Of a stretch of DNA of 64,000 nucleotides, positions 22,336-33,105 are shown one piece after another. The notes beneath the pieces are model-generated. The model worked only from the letters and a program-made list of their open reading frames with translations, was not told the DNA's origin and ran no database searches. The first letter of the stretch is position 1. Each line of letters opens with the position of its first letter. A program made the translations under genes and the position numbers. This DNA comes from Chelonoidis abingdonii (taxonomy: Eukaryota; Chordata; Testudines; Testudinidae), in NCBI RefSeq assembly GCF_003597395.2, contig NC_133778.1:16535566-16599565 (forward strand). Reading direction: 5' to 3'.

Positions 22336-25300
22336 GGTTATGCACGAGTCATTGAGTCAGCCACAGTAGCAAGATAATGCTTAGAGCTGTATTTTAACAG
22401 CTAAATATGCTTCCTCCAATTTTCTTACCCTCGCCTATCAGCAGACTCCCGCAATTTGTTTAATTCTCCTAGATGGGTAGTGTACCAGGGAAAACAGAGG
22501 GAACAGGAAACTGAGGAAATCCTTGTCTATTTCAAACAACTGCTTTTGCCAACATCAGGGAGAAAGCAGCATGGGAATGTGCACTCCTGCCTTTCTTCTT
22601 AAAACATGCTGCACTTCTATGGTCTAAATGTAAAGGTGTGAAGTATTTACCAAATATTGACAGCTGATTAGGGAAACAACTGGGAGTAGTGGAAGAGAAA
22701 CACTCATCTCCAGGGAGTCTTCTCAACACTCAGACATAAGATTACAGATGTTCATAATCACCGACCACAGACAAGGCAGCTTGACATTTTACTTTAAAGA
22801 TTCAGCTTCAGTGAGATAGCAATAGAAATAATAAATAAAGTTTTAACACACCAACTGTATCATAAACAACTTTAAAAGATGTAGGAGTATGTAATATCAA
22901 TGCTCAAATTTGGACAGTTTGCTGCATTTATATATATATATATAATTTAAAAAGATTGCCATTCTGTTCTTGATGTGCTCATACCTATCAATAAAAGACT
23001 CCAGCCAGGCCTGCTAGTTGCAAAGAAAGCACTGAAAATGGGAAGGTAACGTGTAACTGATAAGTGATATCTACTTTATCTTTACAAATGCCTAAGTAGG
23101 GCCTTACCTACATTAACAAAATTTGCAGCTACACAGTGATGTAAAGCTCTGCACTAGTGCAAGACAGGGCTTGTACTGATACTTTTTATTCCAGCAGAAC
23201 AGTGATTTACTGCAGTAATTTGTGTCAGTGTGGCACATCTACAGTCGATGACTGTAGCAGCATAACACCACCCGTGCAAGTTTTGTTTTGCACATGGACC
23301 CTAGGATAATCTTAATGTCAATATTGTTAGTCATGTCACTGATGATTAAAGCAAGCAAGGAATAATCAGGTTCTGAAGGTCTACCCCCTCATGTTAAGGA
23401 TATCAGTACTTGGGAAATACCACAACCCCCATCCCACTTCCACTCTGACCTATGAAGCCAAAGCGGTGGTAGCACATAAGCCTCTCCACAGTGGAGCCAG
23501 TGTCCAACTGGGCAGCCGACACCCAGTGAGCTGGCCTCTCCCCTCTGCTAGAAGTTCAGTCTCCTCCCTTCCCAGGACAAGATTCCCATACAATCTAAAG
23601 AGAGCATTAAGTTTACTGACAAAAATATAGACACGTTCACAGCAAACTAATTTAAGCTTTAATATTTTGATGAGGGAAATGGTAAAATTCTTAAACAGGT
23701 ATTTTGCAGGTTAGAAAGCAGTGATTTAGCATCTTCCTTCCTACCCTCAAACAGAACAGGTTTGGGAGGGATAAGAGGTAAGTCTTGCAGATGTGAAATA
23801 ATAAGATGCAAGTATTTATTGTCACTTTACTTATACTTTTGTACTAAAAATACAAAATCTATGTCACTAAGAATGAATTACACAAGACAAAAGCATGTTA
23901 TATTTAATCACTGAATCACCAGTCTCCTGGCACCCTGAAATCAATGGAAATGGTGCTATATCAGCCCTTCAGTTTCCTAAGATTTTCAAGCACTCTTCTA
24001 CTGTCAAATTTATACTACTCAATGCAGGAATCAGAAGTTGTATGTGGCTTCCACTGAAAAGAGGCAAGAACCCAACATTTTTTGTATTTTAAAAAATTAA
24101 TTTTGGGGCATCCCAAGTTTACAATTGCTGTACTTTAAACACCTCAATCTTGCATTCTGATCAGTACAAATAGACCTGATTACAGGACTGAGCCTAAAGT
24201 GTCTCCAAAAAAAACATAAAACCAGCTATACAGAAGGGGAATGAAGAGACTCAGAGTATTTCAGAACACTTTTTTTAATCACAATAATTCATCAACACAT
24301 GGTACTCTAACCCTTTACAGTCATCTCTTTGCAGGACTGGAAGGAGACACTCAATATTCCTCCAAAATTTCCAGTTTATATCTAAGAACCTCTGGAAAAA
24401 GTTAAATATTGATTTTTTTCCCCCCTAACTGAAAAGTTTTATTTCTTTCACAGAGTTGATGGCTAGAGTTTTTTCAGAAACACTGAGTTGCTAGTGTGAG
24501 TTTATATATTAAAAAAGGAAAAAGTTGTTTTGGAGGGAAAAGACAAAGTCACATGTACTTTATAAAAACAAACATAAGAATTAAAAAAAAAAATTTTTAA
24601 ACCTACTTTAGGAATCACAAGGGCGCCAGAGCCTTTGCAGAAGTAGGGGGACTAGGGAGCCATGCCCCCACCCCCTTGGGCAGGCAAAAGCAGCACCAGA
24701 AGGGGCTGTGCTTCATGAGGGGGGGAGCTGATAAAGTGAGAGGGCCAGGCCCCCTCATCGCACCCCCCTCCCACACGGGTTCCAACAGCCTTGTATCACA
24801 ACCATCTTAAAAAAAAAAAAAAGTTGAAAACACTGTGCTTTTAAATTAGCTGCAGAGTATTTTAAAAGGTTACTGTACAAGAAGATGCAGAATCCTAAGG
24901 CTGAAGCAGGTGTACAACAGCAAGTGAAAAATCCCAGATTAAGAATTTCTAGTATGGACATTGAAGAGGAAGGAACAAAAAATTGCAGTCACAATTATCA
25001 GAAAGAAGAATAAAATATCTAAAAAGATTTTTCAGAGTTATGGTAGAGATAGCAAATATTAGCAGAAATACTGAGGAACAGTACAGGTCCAGTCCAACTA
25101 TCATTCTGTCTGCAGAACTGCCACTGCAAGTTTCTTCAGTGGGAAGAGTGAGCGCTGAACCAAAGCTAACTCCAGTTATAGTGAAATTCATTTTTTTAGT
25201 ATTTTAAAGTATTAGCAACATTGTGTATCTTTCTACTACTATATACCAGGAATATGCTACAAACAGAGATCTGTATCTTTATTATTTGTTCTGAGATATA

Positions 25301-25779
25301 AGCCTCTTCAGTGTTTTGACTGAACTTTAATGGTGGTAGACTTTGGGAAAGTTTCTTCTTCAGGCCTTTCAGAACTGAATATTTGCATACCCCACGTGGA
25401 AAGAGGATCCCATCAAATCAAGTCTGGCCCAAAACAAACTCTTAAAAAGTTTTTATTGGAGAAAAACTATTTCTGTAACAAGCTAAAATCACTACAGGTG
25501 TTTTTATATAGTTTAATTACAGTTTTTTAAATCAGATATTCCGAGACAGCACAGTGCAGCATACCAGTCAGTAAGTGAAATTGACTATAAACGAGTGAAA
25601 CTAACTAGACTGTTCAGTATCCAAACGGAATGGAATAATCATGAAGAGAAAAAGCTTTTAAAATTCAGCTTTAATCTAAGAGCTTTTGTGCCATACGTGA
25701 TCGAGTGTGTTCACAGTAACTGACCCTTAGAACTGAACTGTCTGCCCGCAGCCCTTGCAGGCTTCAAAAACACACCTTT
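22336..25779. other. Noncoding, AT-rich; (TA)n tract
   Basis: No gene is recognised. A (TA)n tract lies at 22929-22944. A possible nonautonomous DNA repeat occurs near 23100-23290, but its ends could not be defined. A G/C-rich patch at 24620-24780 interrupts otherwise AT-rich sequence and may be another repeat. Confidence 0.5.
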
Positions 25780-27295
25780 CAAGAGTAAAATATCGCCCTA
25801 CTCTCACATTTCGCATGTTGACTGGAGGAAGGGGAAGAGAACTGCTTCGGGGCCGCCGGGCTGAGGGGGAAGAGGGACGATCAGCTATGTGGCTGGTCAA
25901 GCATGAGAGGGCCGGTGAAACGAGCCAGACTGAGGGGTGTAGGGGACCGATCCACGGCGGGGGCCGGGCCGCTCAGAGGGGGCCAGGGGCAGTCCGTCCC
26001 GGGCTTTGGGAGGCAGGTGATCCAGTGCGGAGCGGGCTGGGCTTTGGGGGGCAGCTGGAGGGCTGATCCGCGGCGGGGCTGGAGGGGGAAGGGACCGGGC
26101 TCTGGTTGAGGGAGGACGATCCGTGGGGGCGGGCTGAGGGGACCCGCTGTCCCGGGGGGACGATCCGCGGCGGGGCCAGCGCGGGCTGTGGGGGGCACAA
26201 GGCACTAGCGAGGCGCCACTTTCCTGACAGCGGCTCCTCCGAGCTGCGGCGCCCTGGTCCCGGCCGGCGCTCCCGCAGCAGGGCTCTCCGGAGGCGGGAA
26301 AGGAGCGATCCCTGCGGGGCCAGCCCTTCTCCCCCCGCGGCCAGGCGAAGGGACCGCAGCCGCCGCTGCTCCCCCTGCCCCCGCCGCGCCGAGCGCTGGC
26401 TGCAGCCACAGTGGCTGCGGGCCGGCTCCAGCCGCCATTACTCTTTGTTCGCCGCGCTCGGAGCGGGAGCGGGAGCGGCGGGGATGTTGCAGGGCTCGGC
26501 TCGGCTCCATCTTTAAAGCGGGCGCCCCTCCCGCTGGCGGTGCAGGCCGGGCCGCGTCCTGCGCCTGTTGCTCCCTGCGCCCCGCCGGCTCCATCCCCCC
26601 CCCGGCTGGGCGCCTTCCTCCTCTTACCGGTTACGGGCTGCTCCGTCACTGCTTTCGTTCGCGCCTAGGCTCTCGCCGCAGTTTTATTCTCTCCCCCACG
26701 TAACACACCGCGTCAAACTACACCTCCGCCGCGTCACTCACACACAAGGCTCTCCCAGCCCGGCGACAGGCAGGCAGCGGCCGACTGAGGAGAGCCAGCC
26801 AGGGAGCAAGCGCCGAGAGCGCCGCGGCCCCGCGCGGAAAACGCCGAGCTCTCACGGAGAAGGCCGAAGCCACACAACGCGCGGCGGCGCCCGAAGGCAG
26901 CCGACCGGAGAGCACGGAAAAAGACGAACAAATCCGGAAAAGACCGAAGCGCCGACCTGTGTTCACGGCCACTCCCGAATGAATACGGAAAAGGCCGAAC
27001 CGCCGACTGGGTTCACGGCCATGCCCGAACGGGTACGGAAAAACCCGAAGCGCAGGACGACTTGCACGAAAATTCACGCCGGCGCCCGAATACGTACGGA
27101 CCCGGCCGAAGCGCGGCGCAGCCATCGGAAACTAACAGCAACCCCCGAAAGTGTACGGAAATGACCGAAGCTCAGGAGGAGAGAGTCGCTGGAAGTGGCC
27201 CCGAACGGAGAGCTCAGCTGTCCGGAAATGGCCGAAGTGCGGAGGAGAAGCACGGAAATTCCCGATTGGGGTTGGCGGAGCCTAACACCTGCCTG
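25780..27295. promoter_or_regulatory. CpG island, probable promoter of an unidentified gene
   Basis: Between about 25830 and 27290 the sequence changes abruptly to very high G+C with abundant undepleted CpG, unlike its surroundings. It contains GC boxes (GGGGGCGGGC near 26134) and YY1-like cores (GCCGCCATTA near 26433 and CTCCATCTTT near 26505). There is no obvious TATA box at a defensible start. CpG islands of this size in vertebrates usually mark constitutive promoters, often bidirectional. Long open frames occur on both strands (250 codons minus at 25897-26649; 198 codons plus at 26568-27164), but they are low-complexity Pro/Ala/Arg/Gly sequences expected in GC-rich DNA. I cannot name the gene, its strand or its first exon. 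The right third is the tandem array described separately. Confidence 0.75.
26905..27262 (+). repeat. Degenerate tandem array of CGGAAA / CCGAA motifs
   Basis: CGGA or CGGAAA occurs at about 26915, 26935, 26986, 27036, 27097, 27126, 27156, 27205, 27222 and 27253, all on the plus strand, usually followed 6 to 10 bases later by CCGAA. Spacings cluster near 50 and near 30 bases. On the minus strand the 50-base unit encodes a repeated 'RRFGLFRI' every 17 codons. The array sits at the edge of the CpG island and stops just before a CR1 end fragment. Confidence 0.7.
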
Positions 27296-27361
27296 AATAA
27301 AGAACGTAACAAGGCCATACTGGGTCAGGCCAAGGGTCCATCCAGTGCCTCTATATCCTGG
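27296..27361 (-). repeat. CR1 3'-terminal stub
   Basis: AAGAACGTAACAAGGCCATA, followed by CTGGGTCAGGCCAAGGGTCC, is the same terminus seen at 21446 in the longer CR1 copy. About 65 bp are present, in minus-strand orientation. Confidence 0.7.
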
Positions 27362-27733
27362 GAAATCTCCCAAAATCTGGGAATTTTTGAGTAAAATGTT
27401 TCAGCTTGGGAAATGGAGACTTTTCATTCAAAACCTAAATAATCCTGGGGGAAAAAATCATAACAAGTAAAAGACTTTCCAAATCTCAAGAATCCTGGGA
27501 AGTTTTCATAAAAAGTGAAATATTTGCGCTTCTTTTAAATTTCTTTCAAAATGCGTTCTTCAGTTGGTGAATATTTGTCATGTGATTTTCATAATAGGGC
27601 TGTGCTGCTCTCCTATTGGTGGTGCTTCAATGTACTATATTATGACAGCATAAGTGAAGTGACAAGTGCGCACATGCACTCACAACAGCTGGCTGAGGGG
27701 AATGAGGAGATGGTTATCAAATTTATCTTCTGG
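27362..27733. other. AT-rich noncoding sequence
   Basis: A-rich and T-rich sequence (GGGAATTTTTGAGTAAAATG and similar) that vaguely resembles the AT-rich insertion at 60799-61006. No boundaries are visible and nothing coding is seen. Confidence 0.4.
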
Positions 27734-28370
27734 GGGGAGGGATAGCTCAGTGATTTGAATATTGGCCTGCTAAACTCAGGGTTGTGAGTTCAGTCCTTGA
27801 GGGGGCCATGTAGGGATCGGGCAAAAGCAGTACTTGGTCCTGGTAGTGAAGGCAGGGGGTTGGACCAGGGCCACCCAGGGGGTGGGGGCAAGTGGGGCAA
27901 TTTGCCCTGGGCTCTGCAAGGGCCCACATGAGAGTCTTTCAGGGCCCCTGGAGCAGGGTCCTTCACTCGCTCCAGGGGCCCTGGAAAACTCTCGCAGGGC
28001 CCAGGCCTCCAGAGTTTCTTCCGCTCTGGATCTTCGGTGGCAGGGGGTCCTTCCACCCCAGGGTGGAAAGACCCTCCTGTCGCCAAATTACCGCTGAAGC
28101 GAGACCCGCCAGCGAAGTGCAGGGTCTTTGACAGTAATTTGGCAGTGGGGGCCTCCCGCTGCAGGTCTTCAGGGCACTTTGGCAGCGAGTTCCAGAGCAG
28201 AAGGACTCCCTGCCACCGAATTACCACCAAAGCAGGGCCCCCCCCTCCACCAAAGACCCCAGGCTCCTTGAATCCTCTGGGCGGCCCTGGGCTGGACTCA
28301 ATGACCTTTCTGGGTGATTTCCAGCTCTATGAGAGAGGTATATCTCCATATATTATTAAAGGTAAGGTTT
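27734..28370 (+). mobile_element. tRNA-derived SINE of cryptodiran-turtle type, split by a hAT MITE
   Basis: The 5' head (27734-27865) has a tRNA-like promoter: an A-box-like GATAGCTCAGTGATTTG, an anticodon-arm-like CTGCTAAACTC and a B-box-like GTTGTGAGTTCAGTCC. It continues into CAGTACTTGGTCCTG and GAAGGCAGGGGGTTGGAC. After the insertion, the body resumes at GGCTGGACTCAATGACCTTT and ends in GGTATATCTCCATATATTAT. This composition matches the cryptodiran polIII SINE from memory of the family, and it is the strongest clue to the host lineage. Flanking duplication of the SINE itself could not be defined. Confidence 0.85.
27866..28289. mobile_element. hAT MITE (424 bp) nested in the SINE
   Basis: The ends are CAGGGCCACCCAGGG and, read inward from the right, CAGGGCCGCCCAGAG. 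The SINE sequence is duplicated on both sides as GGTTGGAC (27858-27865) and GGCTGGAC (28290-28297), an 8-bp target duplication with one later substitution. The interior is GC-rich and noncoding. Because it interrupts the SINE, it inserted later. Confidence 0.92.
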
Positions 28371-28677
28371 CTTCCAATAATTAAATATATTGCAATACTT
28401 ACTGATTATGATTAGTTTCTTGATCTGTCATTAAATCTCTAAAATTTTGTATTTTGTGTTTGCAGTTGCACAGAGAATGTGGACCAGAGCATTCGGCTGT
28501 TCATAAATTTGTAACAGCACCTTCCTCCAAGCAAATATTAAATATCTTCACCTACTGTCTTAGGTAATAATATATAATATGTTCCCTTCTTTAATTTAAA
28601 TATAAATTGAAATATACATTATACTAATTATTCCATTCCATTATTTCAGAGATCTCTTTCCATTTTTTATCTAACGT
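28371..28677. other. AT-rich noncoding sequence
   Basis: Short AT-rich stretch between the SINE tail and the transposase-like remnant. Nothing coding is recognised. Confidence 0.4.
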
Positions 28678-29190
28678 AAAAAATGAATAAAGAGATCAGT
28701 AAGGCTGGTGAGAAGAGGAAGAGGACTGCAGGAGTAGACAAAAATCTGTCTACGTCAAAACGAAAACAACAGGAGAGCACCCCAACAGAGTATTGAGGAC
28801 TCGGGGTGAACTTCTACCAAAAGAGAAGCCATCTACTTTCAAAAAAGCCTTTCAAGACTTGTGGCTTCAAGACTGGCTGCAGAAAGTAGAAAACAATAGT
28901 TTTTGAGCTTATTTCAAATGTGATGTAAAAATCCAGGCAGGTACTAGTGAGTTAGATAAGTACGCTAATGGTAAAAAAACATAAACAAAAGGTTGAGACA
29001 GTATCTAATACAAAGAAAATTGAGGATATGTTTAATAAACAAGATTGTGAAATTAAAAAAAGCACAAAAATTGAAGAGCAAGTTAAAAATACAGAGATTA
29101 GTATGGCCTGTTACTTTGCTGAACACGATGTCAGTATTCAAGCTGTAGAACACTTGACTGAAGTAATTAAAAAGTGTTTAACGGGTTAAT
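28678..29190 (+). pseudogene. Decayed hAT-like transposase or transposase-derived gene, N-terminal part
   Basis: The sequence starts at an ATG (28683) with a basic Lys/Arg-rich leader, then in shifting frames gives a F-K-K-A-F-x-x-L-W-L-Q-D-W-L segment near 28835-28885, a degraded zinc-finger-like stretch near 28905-28990 ending K-K-H-K-Q-K-V, and a 73-codon frame (28968-29189) with 'ISMACYFAEHDVSIQAVEHL' at residues 44-63. The A-x-F-x-A-E-H-N-x-x-x-x-x-x-D-H-L block after a BED-like or related finger is typical of hAT-derived proteins in vertebrates. Stops at about 28793 and 28902 and a frameshift in an A run near 28972 break it. No catalytic or dimerisation region follows. The subfamily is not assignable. 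Confidence 0.55.
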
Positions 29191-31320
29191 TTGAAAAGGC
29201 GGCTTGGCCTAGAGATAAGGAGAAAGCTGCTTTGCGTTCAAGGACAAGAATTGACACAGACCATGCCAAGCATAAAAAAACAACAAAGTTTAGAGGCTGC
29301 AGAGATGGGAAATACAGAGGAAACAGCGAAAGGAGGAGCCGAGCTTCATGTCCCTGGAGCCAGCCTGGTTTGGGGACGCTGAAGAAGCCACAGGCAGCCA
29401 GCCTGGACTGGAATGTCTGAAAGAGATACCGCAGGAGACCCAAGGGCGTAAAAGAGAAACCCTCCCAAGAGCAGAAGCAAGTTGCAGATTGCACAGCATA
29501 TCTCTGGACAAGCTTTATACAGGATAATCTCCTGTCCACCTCCCCCGACTTCTCTGGATGTTATACACAGACGTGGCCAGTCTGGATGTATGTGTGTGAG
29601 TATGAAAGTGGCTTAAAGCTTGGCGCATTCATGTTTTTCTTCCCCTGAGTGATGTGGGAGCATTCTCAACACTCTCTGTTGTTGTTTGATTATTTTATTA
29701 AAGAAGCTTTAAAATTCAGTCATATAGTGTGTTTTCTTTATCTTCCCCCAATGATCATGCAGTGTCAGCTTGATCACCTGACACGAGGGATAAATTGGTA
29801 ATAGAAATCTGTCTCAGTTTGGTAGAAAATTGAGAAAAGCGGGGAGCCTTGCAAAATGCACACCATCTATTTGTTTTGCCCTTATTATTTTATGTTTGTG
29901 TTGCTTGGTACTGTTGGTGTTATATGTTGAGGATTGCATGATTAAAGGTGTGCCCACTCTCAGCCGAAGTAAGTCTGAGAACCAGAGAGGGGTTTAGCAT
30001 TCCTCTCTCCATCCCTGTTGGTGGGGACAGAGTGCCGGTGGGTGTAATCCTAGTTGTAGAAGTCCAGGTTGGTGGAGGGGAGGAGTCGGGGAGTCTCACT
30101 CCACGCATATAATCCTTGGTGCGCGTGACCTTAACTGTAGCATCCCTGGGTACAAAGCGGAGTTGGGGGGAAAGGGAAGAGATGTGTACTTGAAAAGTAG
30201 AATTGAGCAATTAAGAGCATAGATCATGAACCAGACAGCAACTCAAACCTATGCCCAGGGCAAGTTGCTAGCCTTGAGACAGGATTTCCAGGCACAAAAG
30301 GAAGCACTGGCTATGCAAGTACTGGTCCTTCAGGGACTTGTCAAAATTTAACCATTTGTGCTCAGCATACGCCGTAACAGCAGTGTGTTTGCCACAAGAG
30401 AAAACTGAATAGTTAAACACCTATGGGCCATGCATTTTTGCCCAGGTGGCAAGCCTCATGGGGGAGGACTCAGGTAGGCTTGTGAATAAGAATGTTTAAG
30501 GGAAGAGACAAGGAAGGGTGGGGGTTAATTGAGAAGCTCACCCTCCTTGCTAAATTGGTAGTGGAACAAATTTGGTGCCCATGGAAGGGACGGTTCAGCG
30601 AGAAAAGCAGGATCGGGCCCAAGCAGGCAGGCAACAAATAGAGACATTGGAAAACAGCTTGGAAACGGAAGGCATAGTGAAAAAAAAAAAGGAGTAAGTA
30701 ATTACAGGAATAGGAAACTTAAATCTCTGGAACAATAATTGGAATGGTAAAATCTGAGTTGATTGGGTGTAGTTTTGGGAGATAAGCAAGTGATTTAAGG
30801 AAGGAAAGTGAGAAGTTAACTGTAGTTGCTGGAGGGAATTAAGCTGTTGAACTTTGTGAAATACTAGAAAGAAAAAGAATTCTTGGTTTCTTTGCAGGCA
30901 TTTTGAAGAAAAATGGGCTCTTTTCCAAAGGAATGCAAATATACAATGCTACTTAATTAAAATCCTATTAGGCTATAAGGGACTACAATAAATGTTGTCT
31001 CCCTTTCAGATCGCTTTGTGTTTGAAAGCAGAAGTTAAAAGTAAAAGGCAATCAAAAGTCTGGTAAAGTTAATTGTGTCCCTTTTAAAGTAAGAATCTTT
31101 AAGTTGTGGATAGCTTTGGATCCAGAAGCAAGCCAGAATTGTCTGTGTTAATGAAAATTATCTAACCGATAAGGTAGAAGCCACTGAAACCTGGGCTGCC
31201 TATGAAACAAACACAAGAAAATATGGGTAATTCCTCTGTTTTGCCTCAAATCAACAAGGGTATTTGTATAAAAAGGAAATATTTTAAGTAATGACTGACT
31301 GCCCAGAAGGGGTAGATGTA
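29191..31320 (+). other. Unresolved region, probably leader and deleted interior of an endogenous retrovirus
   Basis: No gag, protease, reverse transcriptase or integrase motif is visible. A short helical frame starts at the ATG near 30229 (M-N-Q-T-A-T-Q-T-Y, then Lys/Leu/Gln-rich). TTTGGTGCCCATGG at 30571-30584 resembles a retroviral primer binding site, but no LTR end can be matched before it. An AAGTAAGT near 29969 could be a splice donor. The best explanation is a retroviral insertion that lost gag-pol, but unrelated sequence cannot be excluded. Confidence 0.35.
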
Positions 31321-31336
31321 TGTTCTTTTTTCTTTC

Positions 31337-32602
31337 AGAAAATCAGAAAAAGCAGATGCTAGCTGAAAAGCAATCAACATACCATGCATTTATTGGCAAA
31401 ATAGGAATTGTGTTTTGTGTTCAACTAGAAAAGGCCACTGGTCTTATACTGGAGCACAGCTGACCCAAGTGCAAGCTGGAGTTGGTGAATTACATGTTAT
31501 TTCTGCCCTTAGGTCAATGACCCAGGAGCTGTTGACAGAGATGGTACTGAAGATCACTGAGGCAGGAAAGGAATTGCAGTGGGATCTGGCATGTTCAGAG
31601 ATTCAGGATTTCCTGAATGACCATCTGATGGCCATTCGGAGTGATCTCGAGCATGAGGTGTGGCCTTCTGCCCTTACAGATACCTCAGGAATGCCATCTG
31701 ATTTGTGGCCAGGGAGACATACTCAGAGATTTTCAGGCTGGAGTCGTATATACTCACAGTGCTCCTCCCAAGCATATGGGCCGGTATCCTATACCGAATC
31801 CTATCAGGTCCATGGGGAGGATGCATGTGGGACTGGATTATTCACTGTGACATCTGGGAGATTAGACCACCTGGTATGCCTAGCCAATGTTAGTGCTTCT
31901 GGAATAACACTTTATATTTGGATTGGAATAGGAAATCAGTGGACATTATGGTCTTTAGAACCCCCGCAGCTTCAGTGCTTAAGGAAATTGAAGCAAGGGG
32001 AAGTTGTCACAGTGTTTGACAAAGTTTGTTGGGAAGATATGGGACAAGGAACTACCCTGACAGGACAGTTGCTGTTCCAAGCTAATGATAACTGTGTATA
32101 TGTTAAGGCCACCACTTTGCAAGATATGCATTTTAATCTCACCATGGCTGCAGGAAATCACATTATTTACTGGCCAGCAGACAAAGCCCTACAATTAGAC
32201 CTTAGGTATCAGATTTCTTTTAATTGGACCACTTTGATACCTGACCAGTTTCAAAATGTACGCTCAATCCTACCGGAGATTCAGAAAATTTCTGACTTAC
32301 AGGGTCAAATCCATGTGCTTCAGAATATATATCAAATTGAAAAACATGCTTTTTATACAGCCTATAGAGTGTCTACTTTGTGTACTAATTATGATGTAAT
32401 GTGTAAGGAAATGAAACAACCCCAGCATATTATTACAATGGGGACATTAATGCTTGTATTGCTTTTGTTTAGTCTAGGAATATGTTGTTGTTGTTGTTGT
32501 AAGGGATGTACTGAGAAAAATGGCTTTCATGTTCACACTAATCATGCATTATTGTTATATCCAGTTAAGACTATAGGGTTGATTCTGATCCTCCTGAGCT
32601 AG
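31337..32602 (+). pseudogene. Endogenous retrovirus env-like reading frame (remote, incomplete)
   Basis: One frame is open from about 31367 to the stop at 32600-32602. The 395-residue portion counted from 31415 begins at TTG rather than ATG, and the first in-frame ATG is near 31517. A strong acceptor (TTCTTTTTTCTTTCAG) ends at 31338, where an env message would be spliced. The protein has several sequons (N-V-S, N-L-T, N-W-T), many Trp and Cys residues, a membrane anchor at about residues 339-356 followed by six consecutive Cys from a TTG/TGT repeat, and a short tail with a second hydrophobic end. A CX6C pair at residues 323-330 lies close to the membrane. No furin-like site or classical CX6CC is visible, so the retroviral class is open. 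Position, directly before a purine tract and LTR, is the main argument for env. A truncated N-terminus and lack of an ATG suggest it is not intact. Confidence 0.55.
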
Positions 32603-32667
32603 AAACAGAAATACAAGGCTTGATGCAGTTGGAGGTTTAAGAACGTTAGTTGTGCTAAAGGAAGCAC

Positions 32668-32679
32668 AAAAGTGGGGAG
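32668..32679 (+). other. Polypurine tract of the endogenous retrovirus
   Basis: AAAAGTGGGGAG lies immediately before TGTGGAAG, the proposed LTR start. One pyrimidine interrupts the tract. Confidence 0.5.
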
Positions 32680-33105
32680 TGTGGAAGCAGGGAAAGAAAT
32701 AGAGGGTTTAAGTGCAGCCATTTAAGTGGCAGAGACAGAGCAACTGTTCTGTCAAGTCTTAGCCTAATATCATGAGACCTGTAGAGGCAGGGCTCACGTC
32801 AGAAGTGAGTGGAAAACAGCAGAATAGTTAGTGTGACCTAGCCTTGAGATAACGATGTTTGAGAAGAGAAAGTGAGCAAATACTGGACTAGATCACAAAT
32901 AGCCTAAATAAAATGCAGATGTTTTTAATTAATGCACGTCACAAAGAGGTATAAATGCTTATGTGATTTTGCTTGTACTTTGGAGAAACTGAGGCAGAGA
33001 TGCTCTCTGGCAGCTGTGTTCTTCCCTTGCAGCTGCATGTCCAGAATAAAGCTGTCCCTGATTTTGCTAATTCCAACCTGAGAGTGGCGTTCGTTTCTTC
33101 CATAG
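32680..33105 (+). repeat. 3' LTR of the endogenous retrovirus (about 426 bp)
   Basis: It starts TGTGGAAG and ends near CTTCCATA, nearly the inverted complement (CTTCCACA expected). A TATA-like TATAAAT lies at 32950-32956 and a polyadenylation signal AATAAA at 33045-33050, about 95 bp apart, as expected for U3-R. No second copy of this LTR is present upstream in the window, so the left half of the provirus is missing or replaced. Confidence 0.65.

Noticed and set aside
25897..26649. 250-codon minus-strand frame in the CpG island
   Set aside because: Pro/Ala/Arg/Gly low-complexity sequence with equally long frames on the other strand, as expected from stop-poor GC-rich DNA.
26568..27164. 198-codon plus-strand frame over the tandem array
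   Set aside because: Its repeats follow the DNA period and the composition is Arg/Thr/Pro-rich without a domain. It overlaps a repeat-bearing minus frame.
27735..27805. Functional tRNA gene
   Set aside because: The A and B box-like blocks belong to a SINE head; the sequence does not fold as a proper cloverleaf and continues into the SINE body.
30573..30590. Retroviral primer binding site TGGTGCCC
   Set aside because: Only eight bases fit a typical site, and no LTR end matching the 3' LTR precedes it. Kept only as a hint in the region entry.
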